From: Muricoccus harenae | Lineage (GTDB): Bacteria; Pseudomonadota; Alphaproteobacteria; Acetobacterales; Acetobacteraceae | Length of the DNA: 64,000 nucleotides | Assembly (NCBI RefSeq): GCF_009848505.1 | Contig: NZ_WWDL01000010.1 | Span: forward strand, 1 to 64,000 | Reading direction: 5' to 3' | Shown here: positions 41,965-50,982 of the stretch, piece by piece | Layout of the letters: each line of letters opens with the position of its first letter | Position numbering within the stretch: the stretch's first letter is position 1 | Notes under the pieces: generated by a model | Told to the model about the DNA's origin: nothing | Seen by the model: the letters and a program-made list of their open reading frames with translations, nothing else | The model's database searches: none | Translations under genes and position numbers: made by a program

Positions 41965-43536
41965 ATGGCCTTGCGTCGCCTTTCCCTGGCCCTTGGGCTT
42001 GCGGCCGCCCTCTCGGCCGGGCCAGCCATGGCGCAGACCACCCTGCGCATCGCGCTGTCCCTGCCGGTATCGACGCTCGACCCTGTGCAGTCCACGGCGG
42101 CCACAGTCCGGAACCACGGCTTCTTCGTCTATGACCAGCTCTTCGCGCTCGACAGCAAGGGCGTTCCGAAGCCACAGATGGTGCAGGGCTACACGGTCTC
42201 CGAGGACCGGATGACCTGGCGCTTCACGCTGCGCGACGGGCTTGCCTTCCATGACGGCGCGCCGGTGAGGGCGGCGGATGCGGTGGCCTCCATCAAGCGC
42301 TGGGCACAGCGGGACGTGGTGGGCCGCGCCCTGGCCGCCGCCACGGGCGCGATTGAGGTGGTGGACGACAAGAGCTTCGAGATCCGGCTCTCCCAGCCCT
42401 TCGCCCTCGTGCTGGAGGCATTGGCGCGTCCGACGGGCAGCGCGCTGTTCATCATGCCCGAGCGGATTGCGCAGACGCCCGCCGCCACGGCGATCACCGA
42501 TGCCACGGGTTCCGGCCCCTTCATCTTCCGCGCCTCTGAGTGGAGGGCCGGCGATCGCACGGTCTATGTGCGCAATCCGGCCTATCGCGCGCGGGAGGAA
42601 GCGCCGGATGGGCTGGCGGGCGGCAAGGTGGTGTTCCTGGACCGCGTGGAATGGCTGGCCATGCCGGATCCGACGGTGGCGGTGAACGCGCTGTCCAATG
42701 GCGAGATCGACTTCATGGAGCAGCCGCCGCCGGACCTGATCCCCTCGCTGGAGCGGAACCGCCAGGTGCGCGTGGCGCCGGTGAATCCGGTGGGCAGCAT
42801 GGCCTGGCTGCGCCTTAACCACACGCAGCCGCCCTTCAACGACCCGCGCGCGCGGCAGGCGTTGCTGTACCTGATCAACCAGAAGGACGTGCTGGAAGGC
42901 ATGGGCATCCGCGCCGCCGAGCAGGTGCCGTATTGCCCCGCCTATTTTCTGTGCGGGACGCCGCTGGAGACTGCGGCCGGGGCGCGCGGGCTGCGGGAGC
43001 CGGATGTGGCGCGCGCGCGCGCGCTGCTGCGGGAAGCCGGGTATGACGGGCGGCCGGTGGTGTTCCTGAATGCGACGGACAATGTGCTGAACAACGCCTC
43101 CACCCTCGTGATGTCCGAAGCCTTCAAGCAGGCCGGGCTGAACATGGATGTGCAGGCGATGGATTGGGGCACGCTGACTGCGCGCCGCAACAACCGCGCG
43201 CCGCAGACCCAGGGCGGGTGGAACATGTTCGTCACCATCGCCAATGTGCTGGATGGGGAGAACCCGCTGGCGAACCTGTATCTCGCCAGTACCTGCGATG
43301 CGGCACCGGCCGGCTGGCCCTGCGACGAACAGCTCGAGGCACTGCGGAAGGCCTGGTACCAGGAGAGCGATCCGGCGAAGCGGCGCGCGCTGCTCGATCA
43401 GGTGCATGCGCGGGCCTATGACGTGCTGCCCTACATCAATGCCGGGCAGTTCCGCGCCAATGCGGCGTGGCGGACGAATGTCACGGGCATTCGGCCGACG
43501 ACGGTGCCGGTGTTCTGGGGTGTGAAGAAGGAGTAG
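41965..43536 (+). CDS. Dipeptide/oligopeptide-type ABC transporter binding protein (SBP_bac_5)
   Basis: 523 residues with signal peptide (LALGLAAALSAGPAMAQ) and the family-5 binding-protein fold: LRIALSLPVSTLDPVQ at the mature start, then VRNHGFFVYDQLFALD, MTWRFTLRDGLAFHDGAPV and GSGPFIFRASEWRAGD. Such proteins carry peptides, nickel, opines or other solutes. GGAGGAG before the ATG 41965 gives a strong ribosome site. No permease genes adjoin; the next gene is an RraA-like protein on the other strand. Confidence 0.92.
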   Translation: MALRRLSLALGLAAALSAGPAMAQTTLRIALSLPVSTLDPVQSTAATVRNHGFFVYDQLFALDSKGVPKPQMVQGYTVSEDRMTWRFTLRDGLAFHDGAPVRAADAVASIKRWAQRDVVGRALAAATGAIEVVDDKSFEIRLSQPFALVLEALARPTGSALFIMPERIAQTPAATAITDATGSGPFIFRASEWRAGDRTVYVRNPAYRAREEAPDGLAGGKVVFLDRVEWLAMPDPTVAVNALSNGEIDFMEQPPPDLIPSLERNRQVRVAPVNPVGSMAWLRLNHTQPPFNDPRARQALLYLINQKDVLEGMGIRAAEQVPYCPAYFLCGTPLETAAGARGLREPDVARARALLREAGYDGRPVVFLNATDNVLNNASTLVMSEAFKQAGLNMDVQAMDWGTLTARRNNRAPQTQGGWNMFVTIANVLDGENPLANLYLASTCDAAPAGWPCDEQLEALRKAWYQESDPAKRRALLDQVHARAYDVLPYINAGQFRANAAWRTNVTGIRPTTVPVFWGVKKE

Positions 43537-43543
43537 GGCGGGC

Positions 43544-44209
43544 TTAGCGGCCCGCCAGCACCTTCGCGGTCGCGCCCGAGATTTCACCCAGCTTCGCGCC
43601 GGCGGCCACGCGGAGCTGCACCTCGAGCCCCTTCTCCTGGGCGGCGATGGCGCGGCGGGCTTCGGCCTCGGCTTCGCCCGGGGGCAGGATGAGCACGCCG
43701 CTGCTGTCGCAGATCACGGCGTCGCCAGGATTCACGACGACGCCGCCGATGCTGACCGGGACGTTCATCTGGCCACCCATGTCGAGCATCTGGGTGGTGA
43801 TGGGGGAGAGGCCGCGGCACCAGACGGGGAAGTTAGCGGCTTCGAGTTCCTCGATGTCGGTGCAGGGGCCGTCCACCACGGCGGCGCGGGCGCCGGCGGT
43901 GCGGGCGGCGATGGCGAGGCCGCCGCCGATGCAGGCGTGGCGGTCGTCGCCCAGGCGGTCCACCACGAGGATGTCGCCGGGGCGCAGGCTGTCCAGCGCA
44001 TGGGCGAGGATGGTGCCGTCATTGGCGGGCATCATGACGGTGAAGGCGGTGCCGGCGATGCGCGGGCTAGGGCGGAGCGCGGCGATGCGGCGATCGACGA
44101 AGCCCCAGTGGCGCCAATGGCCGATGGTGGCCGTCTCCGCCTGCTCGAGCAGGCTGATCAGCGCGGGGTCGAGGGGCGTCGGCAGCGCGCCGATGATGTA
44201 GCGGGACAT
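43544..44209 (-). CDS. RraA-family protein (aldolase/decarboxylase-like)
   Basis: 221 residues of the RraA fold: GTAFTVMMPANDGTIL, GDILVVDRLGDDRHACIGGG, AAVVDGPCTDIEEL and the metal-binding region DAVICDSSGVLILP. The family includes 4-hydroxy-4-methyl-2-oxoglutarate/oxaloacetate aldolases and the RNase E inhibitor RraA; the G-G-x20-R-D/E-type layout favours an aldolase, but function is not fixed. The true start is the ATG at 44209; sequence further upstream is the purH terminator. Confidence 0.85.
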   Translation of the reverse strand: MSRYIIGALPTPLDPALISLLEQAETATIGHWRHWGFVDRRIAALRPSPRIAGTAFTVMMPANDGTILAHALDSLRPGDILVVDRLGDDRHACIGGGLAIAARTAGARAAVVDGPCTDIEELEAANFPVWCRGLSPITTQMLDMGGQMNVPVSIGGVVVNPGDAVICDSSGVLILPPGEAEAEARRAIAAQEKGLEVQLRVAAGAKLGEISGATAKVLAGR

Positions 44210-44283
44210 TCCCGAAGAAGGCCCCCGCCCTCGGGAAAAGGAAAGCCATTCCCTCCGGTGCGCCGGTAAACAGGCAGGAATGG

Positions 44284-44314
44284 AAGGGGGACCGGGGGGA
44301 TAGTTCCCCCCGGT
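44284..44314 (-). terminator. Hairpin terminator after purH (second-family repeat 2b, inverted copy)
   Basis: ACCGGGGGGA (44291-44300) pairs with TCCCCCCGGT (44305-44314) over ten bases. With the flanking GGGGG it matches, in inverse orientation, the repeat at 54160-54191 (CCGGGGGGAASTATCCCCCCGG then CCCCCTTC). Confidence 0.7.
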
Positions 44315-44321
44315 CATTCTC

Positions 44322-45896
44322 TCAGTGCCGGAAGTGACGCATCCCCGTCAGAACCATAGCGAGCCCGGCCTCATCGGCCGCCGCAATCACCTCGTTGTCG
44401 CGCATCGACCCGCCCGGTTGGATCACCGCCGTGGCGCCGGCCGCTGCCGCAGCCTGGAGGCCGTCCGCGAAGGGGAAGAAGGCGTCGGAGGCGACGACGG
44501 AGCCCTGGGCGAGGGGCGTGTCGAGGCCTGCCGCCTTGGCGGCTTCCTGGCTCTTCCAGGCGGCGATGCGGGCACTGTCCACGCGGCTCATCTGGCCGGC
44601 GCCGATGCCGACGGTGGCGCCGCCCTTGGCATAGACGATGGCGTTGGACTTCACGTGCTTGCAGACGCGGAAGGCGAAGATGAGGTCCTGCATCTCCTGC
44701 GTCGTGGGCTGGCGCTTCGTGACGACCTTCAGGTCGGCCATGGCGACACGGCCGGCGTCGCGCGACTGGGCGAGGAAGCCGCCGCCGACGCTGCGGAAGG
44801 TGAGGCCGGGGGCGGTGGCGTCGGGCAGGCCACCGGTGAGGAGGAGGCGGAGGTTCTTCTTCTTCGCGAAGATGGCGCGGGCCGCCTCGTCCGCGTCCGG
44901 CGCGATCACCACCTCGGTGAAAATGGAAGTGATGCGCTGCGCGGCCTCGGCGTTCAGCGGGCGGTTGGCGGCGATGATGCCGCCGAAGGCGGAGACGGGA
45001 TCGCAGCGAAGGGCGGCATCCCAGGCTGCGTTCAGGTCGGCGGCCGTGGCGACGCCGCAGGGATTGGCGTGCTTGACGATGACGATCGCGGGTTCGGCGA
45101 ACTCGGCCACCGCTTCATAGGCGGCGTCGGTGTCGTTGAGGTTGTTGTAGGAGAGTTCCTTGCCCTGGATCTGCTCGGCGGTGGCGATGCCGGGGCGATG
45201 GGTGCCGTCCACGTAGAAGGCGGCCTGCTGGTGGGGGTTCTCGCCGTAGCGGAGAGTCTGCTTCAGCAGGCCGGGGATGGAGAGGCGCTGCGGGAAGTCC
45301 TGGTCGAGTTCCTGCGCGAACCAGCGGGAGATGGCGGCGTCATAGGCGGCCGTGCGGGCATAGGCGCTGGCTGCCAGGCGCTTGCGGGTGGCGAGCGAGG
45401 TGCCGCCCGATTCGGCGATTTCCCTGGCCACCTCCATGAGCTGCTCGGGCTTGGTCAGCACGGCCACATGGGCGTGGTTCTTGGCGGCGCTGCGGATCAT
45501 GGCGGGGCCGCCGATGTCGATGTTCTCGACGCAGTCCTCGTAGGAGGCGCCGCGGGCGACGGTGGCCTCGAAGGGGTAGAGGTTCACGCAGACTAGGTCG
45601 ATCGGGGCGATGCCGTGCTGCTCCACCTGGGCGACGTGCTCCGGCACGTCCCGGCGGAAGAGGAGGCCGCCATGGACGCCGGGGACCAGGGTCTTCACCC
45701 GGCCGTCCAGGATCTCGGGGAAGCCGGTATGGTCGGAGAGTTCCACGACCGGGAGGCCGGCCTCGCGCAGGGCCTTGGCCGTTCCGCCGGTGGAGAGGAT
45801 CTCCGCCCCGTGGGCGGCGAGGGCGCGGGCGAATTCTACCAGCCCCGTCTTGTCGGAGACCGAGAGGAGGGCGCGGCGGATGGGAAGGGTCGACAT
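44322..45896 (-). CDS. purH: Bifunctional AICAR formyltransferase / IMP cyclohydrolase
   Basis: 524-residue PurH, catalysing the last two steps of de novo IMP synthesis. The N-terminal cyclohydrolase (MGS-like) domain shows [34 protein letters not shown] and [15 protein letters not shown]. The C-terminal AICARFT domain shows [23 protein letters not shown] (catalytic Lys and His), [22 protein letters not shown] and [10 protein letters not shown]. Start ATG 45896. A strong hairpin lies right after the stop. It is single, as is common for alphaproteobacterial purH. Confidence 0.97.
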   Translation of the reverse strand: MSTLPIRRALLSVSDKTGLVEFARALAAHGAEILSTGGTAKALREAGLPVVELSDHTGFPEILDGRVKTLVPGVHGGLLFRRDVPEHVAQVEQHGIAPIDLVCVNLYPFEATVARGASYEDCVENIDIGGPAMIRSAAKNHAHVAVLTKPEQLMEVAREIAESGGTSLATRKRLAASAYARTAAYDAAISRWFAQELDQDFPQRLSIPGLLKQTLRYGENPHQQAAFYVDGTHRPGIATAEQIQGKELSYNNLNDTDAAYEAVAEFAEPAIVIVKHANPCGVATAADLNAAWDAALRCDPVSAFGGIIAANRPLNAEAAQRITSIFTEVVIAPDADEAARAIFAKKKNLRLLLTGGLPDATAPGLTFRSVGGGFLAQSRDAGRVAMADLKVVTKRQPTTQEMQDLIFAFRVCKHVKSNAIVYAKGGATVGIGAGQMSRVDSARIAAWKSQEAAKAAGLDTPLAQGSVVASDAFFPFADGLQAAAAAGATAVIQPGGSMRDNEVIAAADEAGLAMVLTGMRHFRH

Positions 45897-46269
45897 GGCT
45901 CGGGCGGATAGCGCGCGGCGGGGCGGGACGGAAGGCAAAACGGGCGCGGGGCAGGTCTGAAGCTGGCTCGGGGCCGGAAGGGTGCGAGCCACGGCTGGGA
46001 ACGCCGGTAGAACAAACTTGTAGTTGCAGGCGGCGCACACCTACCACAGGTTGTGTTTTTCGGGCCTGGAACGCCTGTCAGCGATTCGTTCGCGCGACTC
46101 GGGCGAGCCATCTGATTCGGCGCGATTCTCCGCGGGCGACGTTCGGCATGTGTTCGGCGGTCGACTCGAAAGCGTTTGGAACATTCCGTTGTAGGGCGCT
46201 CGCCCAACCCGGGCGCTGCGGTGGCGTTGCAGGGTTCGGGTCTTTGCGGCCCGCTGAGACGGAGTTCCC
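45897..46269. other. Non-coding stretch between divergent purH and SDR genes
   Basis: 373 bases between 5' ends. It should hold promoters for purH and for the dehydrogenase. The segment 46020-46200 is slightly less GC-rich (TTGTGTTTTTC, CGTTTGGAACATTCC). No confident promoter, riboswitch or open reading frame was seen; a PurR-type palindrome was not found. Confidence 0.4.
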
Positions 46270-47091
46270 ATGGCAGAAACCCCAGTGGGCCCCGGGCGGC
46301 TCCTCCTTGCCGGGCGGCGCGCCCTTGTCACCGGAGCGTCCTCCGGGATCGGCTATGCGGTGGCCCAAGGGCTGGCCGGGGCCGGGGCGGCGGTGGCGGT
46401 GAACTACCATTCGGACCGGGAGCCGGCGGAGCGGTTGGCGGCGGAGATCCGCGCAGCAGGCGGGCAGGCGGTAGCGCTGCATGGCGATGTGTCGAATGAG
46501 GAGGATGTGGTCGGCCTCATCTCCGGCACGGTGGAGGCCTTCGGGGGGATCGACCTGCTGGTGGCCAATTCCGGCATCCAGAAGGATGCGGCGGTGGGGG
46601 AGATGACGCTGAAGGACTGGCAGGCGGTGCTGTCGGTGAACCTCACCGGCCAGTTCCTCTGCTGCCGGGAGGCCATCAAGGCCTTTCGCGGGAATCCGGA
46701 GCAGCCGGGCCGGGCGCGGGGCAGCATCGTCTGCATGAGCTCCGTCCATGAGGTGATCCCCTGGGCCGGGCATGTGAATTACGTCGCGGCCAAGGGCGGG
46801 GTGCGGATGATGATGCAGACCTTGGCGCAGGAGGTGGCGGCGGAGCGGATCCGGGTGAACGCCGTGGCTCCCGGTGCGATCCGCACCCCGATCAACCAAT
46901 CGGAATGGGCCACGAAGGAGGGGATGGAGGCGATGCTGCGGCTCATCCCCTACGGGCGGATCGGGGAGCCGGAGGACGTGGCACGGGCAGTGACCTGGCT
47001 GGCCTCGGACGAGGCGGATTACGTCACCGGCACGACGCTCTTCGTGGATGGCGGGATGACGCTCTACGCCGCCTTCATCGGGAATGGCTGA
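46270..47091 (+). CDS. Short-chain dehydrogenase (glucose 1-dehydrogenase-like)
   Basis: 273-residue classical SDR. Cofactor motif TGASSGIGYAVA, NxG-type motif VANSGIQ, catalytic Ser in VCMSSVHEV and Tyr/Lys in NYVAAKGG, and the C-terminal YVTGTTLFVDGG. Sequence resembles glucose 1-dehydrogenases that oxidise D-glucose to gluconolactone with NAD(P)+. It overlaps the following GH15 enzyme by one base (TGATG), so glucose freed by that enzyme could be its substrate. Start ATG 46270. Confidence 0.9.
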   Translation: MAETPVGPGRLLLAGRRALVTGASSGIGYAVAQGLAGAGAAVAVNYHSDREPAERLAAEIRAAGGQAVALHGDVSNEEDVVGLISGTVEAFGGIDLLVANSGIQKDAAVGEMTLKDWQAVLSVNLTGQFLCCREAIKAFRGNPEQPGRARGSIVCMSSVHEVIPWAGHVNYVAAKGGVRMMMQTLAQEVAAERIRVNAVAPGAIRTPINQSEWATKEGMEAMLRLIPYGRIGEPEDVARAVTWLASDEADYVTGTTLFVDGGMTLYAAFIGNG

Positions 47092-48938
47092 TGGGAGAGC
47101 CGATCGAGAACCACGGCATCGTGGGGGATCTGCGCACTTCGGCACTGGTGGGACTGGACGGGGCCGTGGACTTCTTGTGCTGGCCTCGCTTCGACAGCCC
47201 GAGCGTCTTCGCCTCGCTTCTCGATGAGGAGAAGGGTGGGCGGTTCGAGCTGTCTCCGGCGCTGAACGGGGCACGGCACCGGCAGCTCTATTTGCCGGAC
47301 ACGAATGTGCTGCTGACGCGCTTCCTGTCGCCCGAAGGCGTGGCGGAGATTTCCGACTTCATGGTGCTGGGCGGCGCACAGCGGCTGGTGCGGCGCGCGA
47401 AGGCGGTGCGGGACCCGATGCGCTTCCGCATGCGCTGCGCGCCGCGCTTCGACTACGCCCGCGTCTCCCCCGTGGTGCGGGAGGAAGGCGGCAGCCTGGT
47501 GTTCGAAGGCGCGGGAAAGGCGCTGCGGCTGCGCTCGACCGTGCCGATGCGGATCCTGGGCGATGACGGGGTGGCAGAATTCGCGCTAAAGGCGGGGGAG
47601 GCGGCGGCCTTTGTGCTGGAGGATGCCGCGCTGGGCCATGCCTGTCCTGTCGATCCGCATGAGGTGGCGCAATGGTTCAAGGCAACCTCCGACGGATGGC
47701 GGCACTGGACGGCACGCTCGACCTATCGCGGCCGTTGGCGGGACATGGTGAACCGCTCCGCGCTGGTGCTGAAGCTGATGACCTCGCATGAGCACGGGTC
47801 GATGGTCGCGGCGCCGACCTTCGGCCTGCCGGAGGCGATCGGTGGCGTGCGCAACTGGGATTATCGCTACACCTGGATCCGCGACGCGGCCTTCACCGTC
47901 TATGCCTTCCTGCGGCTTGGCCACACGGCGGAGGCGAATGCCTTCATGCGCTGGCTGGTGGCGCGGGAGGCGGATGGCGATGCTGATGGGAATGGCGCGT
48001 CAGACGGCAAGCTCGATCTGATGTACGGGTTGGACGGGCATCGGGAGTTGGCGGAGACTGAGCTGCCGCATCTGCGGGGCTACCGGGATTCGCGCCCCGT
48101 GCGGATCGGCAATGGTGCGGCGGGGCAGCTGCAGCTCGACATCTACGGGGAGCTGATGGATGCCGCCTATCTCTCCGACAAGTATGGCGAGCAGATCTCG
48201 CATGAGGGGTGGCAGGGCATCACCCGCTCGATAAACTGGGTGACGGAGAACTGGGAAGAGCCGGATGAGGGCATCTGGGAGGTGCGCGGCGGGCGGCGGC
48301 ATTTCCTGCATTCGCGGCTGATGTGCTGGGTGGCACTGGACCGCGCGCTGCGGCTGGCGCGCAAGCGTTCCCTGCCCGCACCCTTCCCGCGTTGGGCCGA
48401 GACGCGCGACGCGATCTACCACGACATCCACACGAACTTCTGGGACCCGGTGGCGCAGACCTTCGTGCAGAGCAAGGGTGCGACGTCGCTCGATGCCGCC
48501 TGCCTGCTGATGCCGCTGATGCGCTTCATCAGCCCGACCGACCCACGCTGGCTCTCCACGCTGAAGGCGGTCGGGGAGCGGCTGGTGGATGACAGTCTGG
48601 TGCGGCGCTACGAGGACGAATCCGTGGATGGGCTCGAAGGCGCCGAAGGCAGCTTCAACATGTGCTCCTTCTGGTATGTCGAATGCCTGGCCCGGGCCGG
48701 GGACCTCGCGCAGGCGCGGTTCCTGTTCGAGAAGATGCTCGGTTACGCGAATCACCTCGGCCTCTACGCCGAGGAGCTGGGGCCGTCCGGCGAGCATCTG
48801 GGGAACTTCCCGCAGGCCTTCACGCATCTCGCCCTGATCAGCGCGGCGCATTACCTCAACCGGGCGCTCTCGGCGCAGGAACGCAGCGGAACGCATGGGG
48901 AAATGGGCGGGGTGCCGGTGCCGACGACGGGAATCTGA
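47091..48938 (+). CDS. Glycoside hydrolase family 15 protein (glucoamylase/trehalase-like)
   Basis: 615 residues: an N-terminal trehalase-like beta domain (about 1-200, IENHGIVGDLRTSALVG and VDFLCWPRFDSPSVFA) and an (alpha/alpha)6 catalytic domain. Active-site segments include VRNWDYRYTWIRDAAFT and, near the C-terminus, EGSFNMCSFWYVECLA. The enzyme hydrolyses alpha-glucosides, with trehalose a common substrate for this bacterial group. No signal peptide, so it acts inside the cell. It is translationally coupled to the upstream SDR, suggesting a route from trehalose or a glucan to glucose and gluconate. Confidence 0.93.
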   Translation: MGEPIENHGIVGDLRTSALVGLDGAVDFLCWPRFDSPSVFASLLDEEKGGRFELSPALNGARHRQLYLPDTNVLLTRFLSPEGVAEISDFMVLGGAQRLVRRAKAVRDPMRFRMRCAPRFDYARVSPVVREEGGSLVFEGAGKALRLRSTVPMRILGDDGVAEFALKAGEAAAFVLEDAALGHACPVDPHEVAQWFKATSDGWRHWTARSTYRGRWRDMVNRSALVLKLMTSHEHGSMVAAPTFGLPEAIGGVRNWDYRYTWIRDAAFTVYAFLRLGHTAEANAFMRWLVAREADGDADGNGASDGKLDLMYGLDGHRELAETELPHLRGYRDSRPVRIGNGAAGQLQLDIYGELMDAAYLSDKYGEQISHEGWQGITRSINWVTENWEEPDEGIWEVRGGRRHFLHSRLMCWVALDRALRLARKRSLPAPFPRWAETRDAIYHDIHTNFWDPVAQTFVQSKGATSLDAACLLMPLMRFISPTDPRWLSTLKAVGERLVDDSLVRRYEDESVDGLEGAEGSFNMCSFWYVECLARAGDLAQARFLFEKMLGYANHLGLYAEELGPSGEHLGNFPQAFTHLALISAAHYLNRALSAQERSGTHGEMGGVPVPTTGI

Positions 48939-49065
48939 ACGCGCTGCCGCCGGACTGTCCGGCAGCGCCTGGATGTGGGAAGGGACGTGCGGAACGCCAC
49001 GCAGATGCCGTGTGACGGAAGGGCCGCCGGCTGGGGGCTACCGAAAAAGCGAGGAGCGGCCCGCG

Positions 49066-49590
49066 TTGTCGACAAAGCCCATCACGCCCGCTGCGGCGCC
49101 CGCCGATCCCGCCTTCGACCCTGCGGCGCATCGCATGATGGCGGAGCAGCGCTGGTTCGAGGATTTCCGCCTGGGCGAGCGCTTCCCGCTGCCCAGCCGA
49201 ACCATGACCGATGCGGTCTTCCTCGCCTTCCAGGCGGCGAGCGGCGACAACCATCCGGTGCATTACGACCGCGAGTACTGCCGGCGCCACGGCATGCCGG
49301 ACATGCTGGCGCATGGCTACCAGGTCGCCATCCAGACCGTGGCGGGGGCGGGCATTTTTCCGCATCTCGTCGAGGAGTCCCTCCGGGCCTTCCTTGAGCA
49401 GTCGAGCCGCTTCCTGCATCCGGTCTTCGCCGGGGACACGCTTTATCCGGCGCTGGAGGTGGATGAGCTTTCGCCCAATCGCAGCACCGGCGTGGTGGGG
49501 CTGCGCAGCACGGTGCACAACCAGTCAGGCGTGCTCGTGCTGGATGGCCGCCACCGCTACCTCATCCGGCGGCGCCCGGCGGCAGGCTGA
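49066..49590 (+). CDS. MaoC-like hot-dog hydratase
   Basis: 174 residues with the MaoC/(R)-hydratase fold. The catalytic segment is AASGDNHPVHYDREYC, followed by MLAHGYQVAIQTV. It probably hydrates an enoyl-CoA or a related substrate. GAGGAGCGG at 49051-49059 supports the TTG at 49066; an ATG at 49138 would give a shorter form that still holds the domain. It converges on the nucleotide-sugar dehydrogenase with a small shared terminator between them. Confidence 0.85.
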   Translation: MSTKPITPAAAPADPAFDPAAHRMMAEQRWFEDFRLGERFPLPSRTMTDAVFLAFQAASGDNHPVHYDREYCRRHGMPDMLAHGYQVAIQTVAGAGIFPHLVEESLRAFLEQSSRFLHPVFAGDTLYPALEVDELSPNRSTGVVGLRSTVHNQSGVLVLDGRHRYLIRRRPAAG

Positions 49591-49591
49591 C

Positions 49592-49607
49592 GACCCCGTG
49601 CGGGGTC
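49592..49607. terminator. Small bidirectional hairpin
   Basis: GACCCCG (49592-49598) pairs with CGGGGTC (49601-49607) across TG, between two convergent stops; it overlaps the last codons of the dehydrogenase gene. Confidence 0.5.
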
Positions 49608-50982
49608 AGGCCATCACGACCGTCCCCGGCCCGTCGCCCCGCAGGGCCCCGCGGGTATCGACCACGAGCGGCGCAACGCGGCGCACCAGCGCCAGGTCCA
49701 TGCCGGGCTGCGGTGTGACGAGGATCACCGCATCCTGCGCCGCGAGGGTGGCGGCGGTGAGGGGCACGCTCGCCAGGTCGGGCGAGGTGCCGGCGAGGCG
49801 GCGGGTGGCAGGGAAGCGGGGAACGAGGGGGTCGTGGTAGCTGAGCTGCGCACCGCGTTCCTCGAGCAGGCGGAAGATCTCCACGCCCGGGCTTTCGCGC
49901 GTGTCGGGCACGCCCGGCTTGTAGGCGAGGCCGAGAATGAGGATGCGCGCGCGACTGAGGGCGATGCCGCGATCGTCCAGCGCGTTGCGCAGGCGGGCGA
50001 CGACATAATCGGGCATGGCGTCGTTCACGCGACCGGCGAGCTCGACGAAGTCGCTCGGCACGTTCAGCTCGCGGGCCTTCCAGGCGAGATAATAGGGATC
50101 GACCGGGATGCAGTGGCCGCCGAGGCCGGGGCCGGGGCGGAAGGGCATGAAGCCGAAGGGCTTGGTGGCGGCGGCATCGATCACCTCATGCACGTCGATA
50201 TGCATGGCATGGGCGATGCGCTTCAGCTCATTCACCAGACCGATGTTCACGGCGCGGAAGACGTTCTCATAGCACTTGGCGAGTTCGGCGACGGCGAGAG
50301 AGGAGACCGGGACGATGCTGCCAGCGACAGGGGCGTAAAGGGCCTGGGCGACGGCGAGGCAGGCGGGGGTCGCGCCGGCGACGAGCTTGGGGATACGGGC
50401 GACGGTGCCCTCGGGGTTGCCGGGATCCTCGCGCTCCGGGGAGTAGATGGCGAAGGCATCCTCGCCAATGCGCCGCCCGGCCCGGGCGAGGATGGGGAGA
50501 ACGAGCTCCTCCGTCGTGCCGGGATAGGTGGTGCTTTCGAGGGCGATGGCCTGGCCGGGGCGCAGATGCGGGGCGAGGGCGGCCAGTGTGTCCCGCACGG
50601 CGGAGAGATCGGGCTCCTTATGCGGGCCGATCGGGGTGGGGACGCAGATGACCAGCGCGTCGCACCGCGCCGCGGCCTCGGCGCTGGCATGGGCGCGCAT
50701 TCCGCTGGCGGCGATGCGGGCATCGGGGATGCCATGGACGGGGCTGCGGCCGGCATTGACGGCCTCAACCTTCGCAGGGTCGATGTCGAAGCCTTCGACG
50801 GGGAAGCCGATCTCGGCGAAGCGCAGCGCAAGGGGCAGGCCGGCATAGCCAAGCCCGATGACGCCGATCCGCGCCTCGCGCGCGGCGAGGCGGGTGAGCA
50901 GCGCGTCGAGGCAGGTGGCGGTGCGGCTCGTGCTCTCCATTGCCGTGCTGCCGCGGATGACGGGGCGGGAGGCGGCGGTCAC
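49606..50982 (-). CDS. UDP-N-acetyl sugar 6-dehydrogenase (WbpA/WecC-like)
   Basis: 458 residues. NAD-binding GVIGLGYAGLPLAL, then STTYPGTTEE, and the catalytic Cys in GPGLGGHCIPVDPYYLAW, which matches dehydrogenases of UDP-GlcNAc or UDP-ManNAc more than UDP-glucose. The C-terminal domain has LGLAYKPGVPDTRESP. It oxidises the sugar C6 to a uronic acid for surface polysaccharide. The GTG at 50982 overlaps the stop of the upstream CapD-like gene (GTGA), which supports this start over the ATG at 50940. Confidence 0.93.
   Translation of the reverse strand: MTAASRPVIRGSTAMESTSRTATCLDALLTRLAAREARIGVIGLGYAGLPLALRFAEIGFPVEGFDIDPAKVEAVNAGRSPVHGIPDARIAASGMRAHASAEAAARCDALVICVPTPIGPHKEPDLSAVRDTLAALAPHLRPGQAIALESTTYPGTTEELVLPILARAGRRIGEDAFAIYSPEREDPGNPEGTVARIPKLVAGATPACLAVAQALYAPVAGSIVPVSSLAVAELAKCYENVFRAVNIGLVNELKRIAHAMHIDVHEVIDAAATKPFGFMPFRPGPGLGGHCIPVDPYYLAWKARELNVPSDFVELAGRVNDAMPDYVVARLRNALDDRGIALSRARILILGLAYKPGVPDTRESPGVEIFRLLEERGAQLSYHDPLVPRFPATRRLAGTSPDLASVPLTAATLAAQDAVILVTPQPGMDLALVRRVAPLVVDTRGALRGDGPGTVVMA

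Noticed and set aside
46068-46090. GGAAC followed by CGTT upstream of the SDR/GH15 operon, resembling an EcfG general-stress promoter
   Set aside because: The spacer is 14 bases; EcfG promoters need about 16-17, and a second GGAAC at about 46168 has no CGTT at the right distance.
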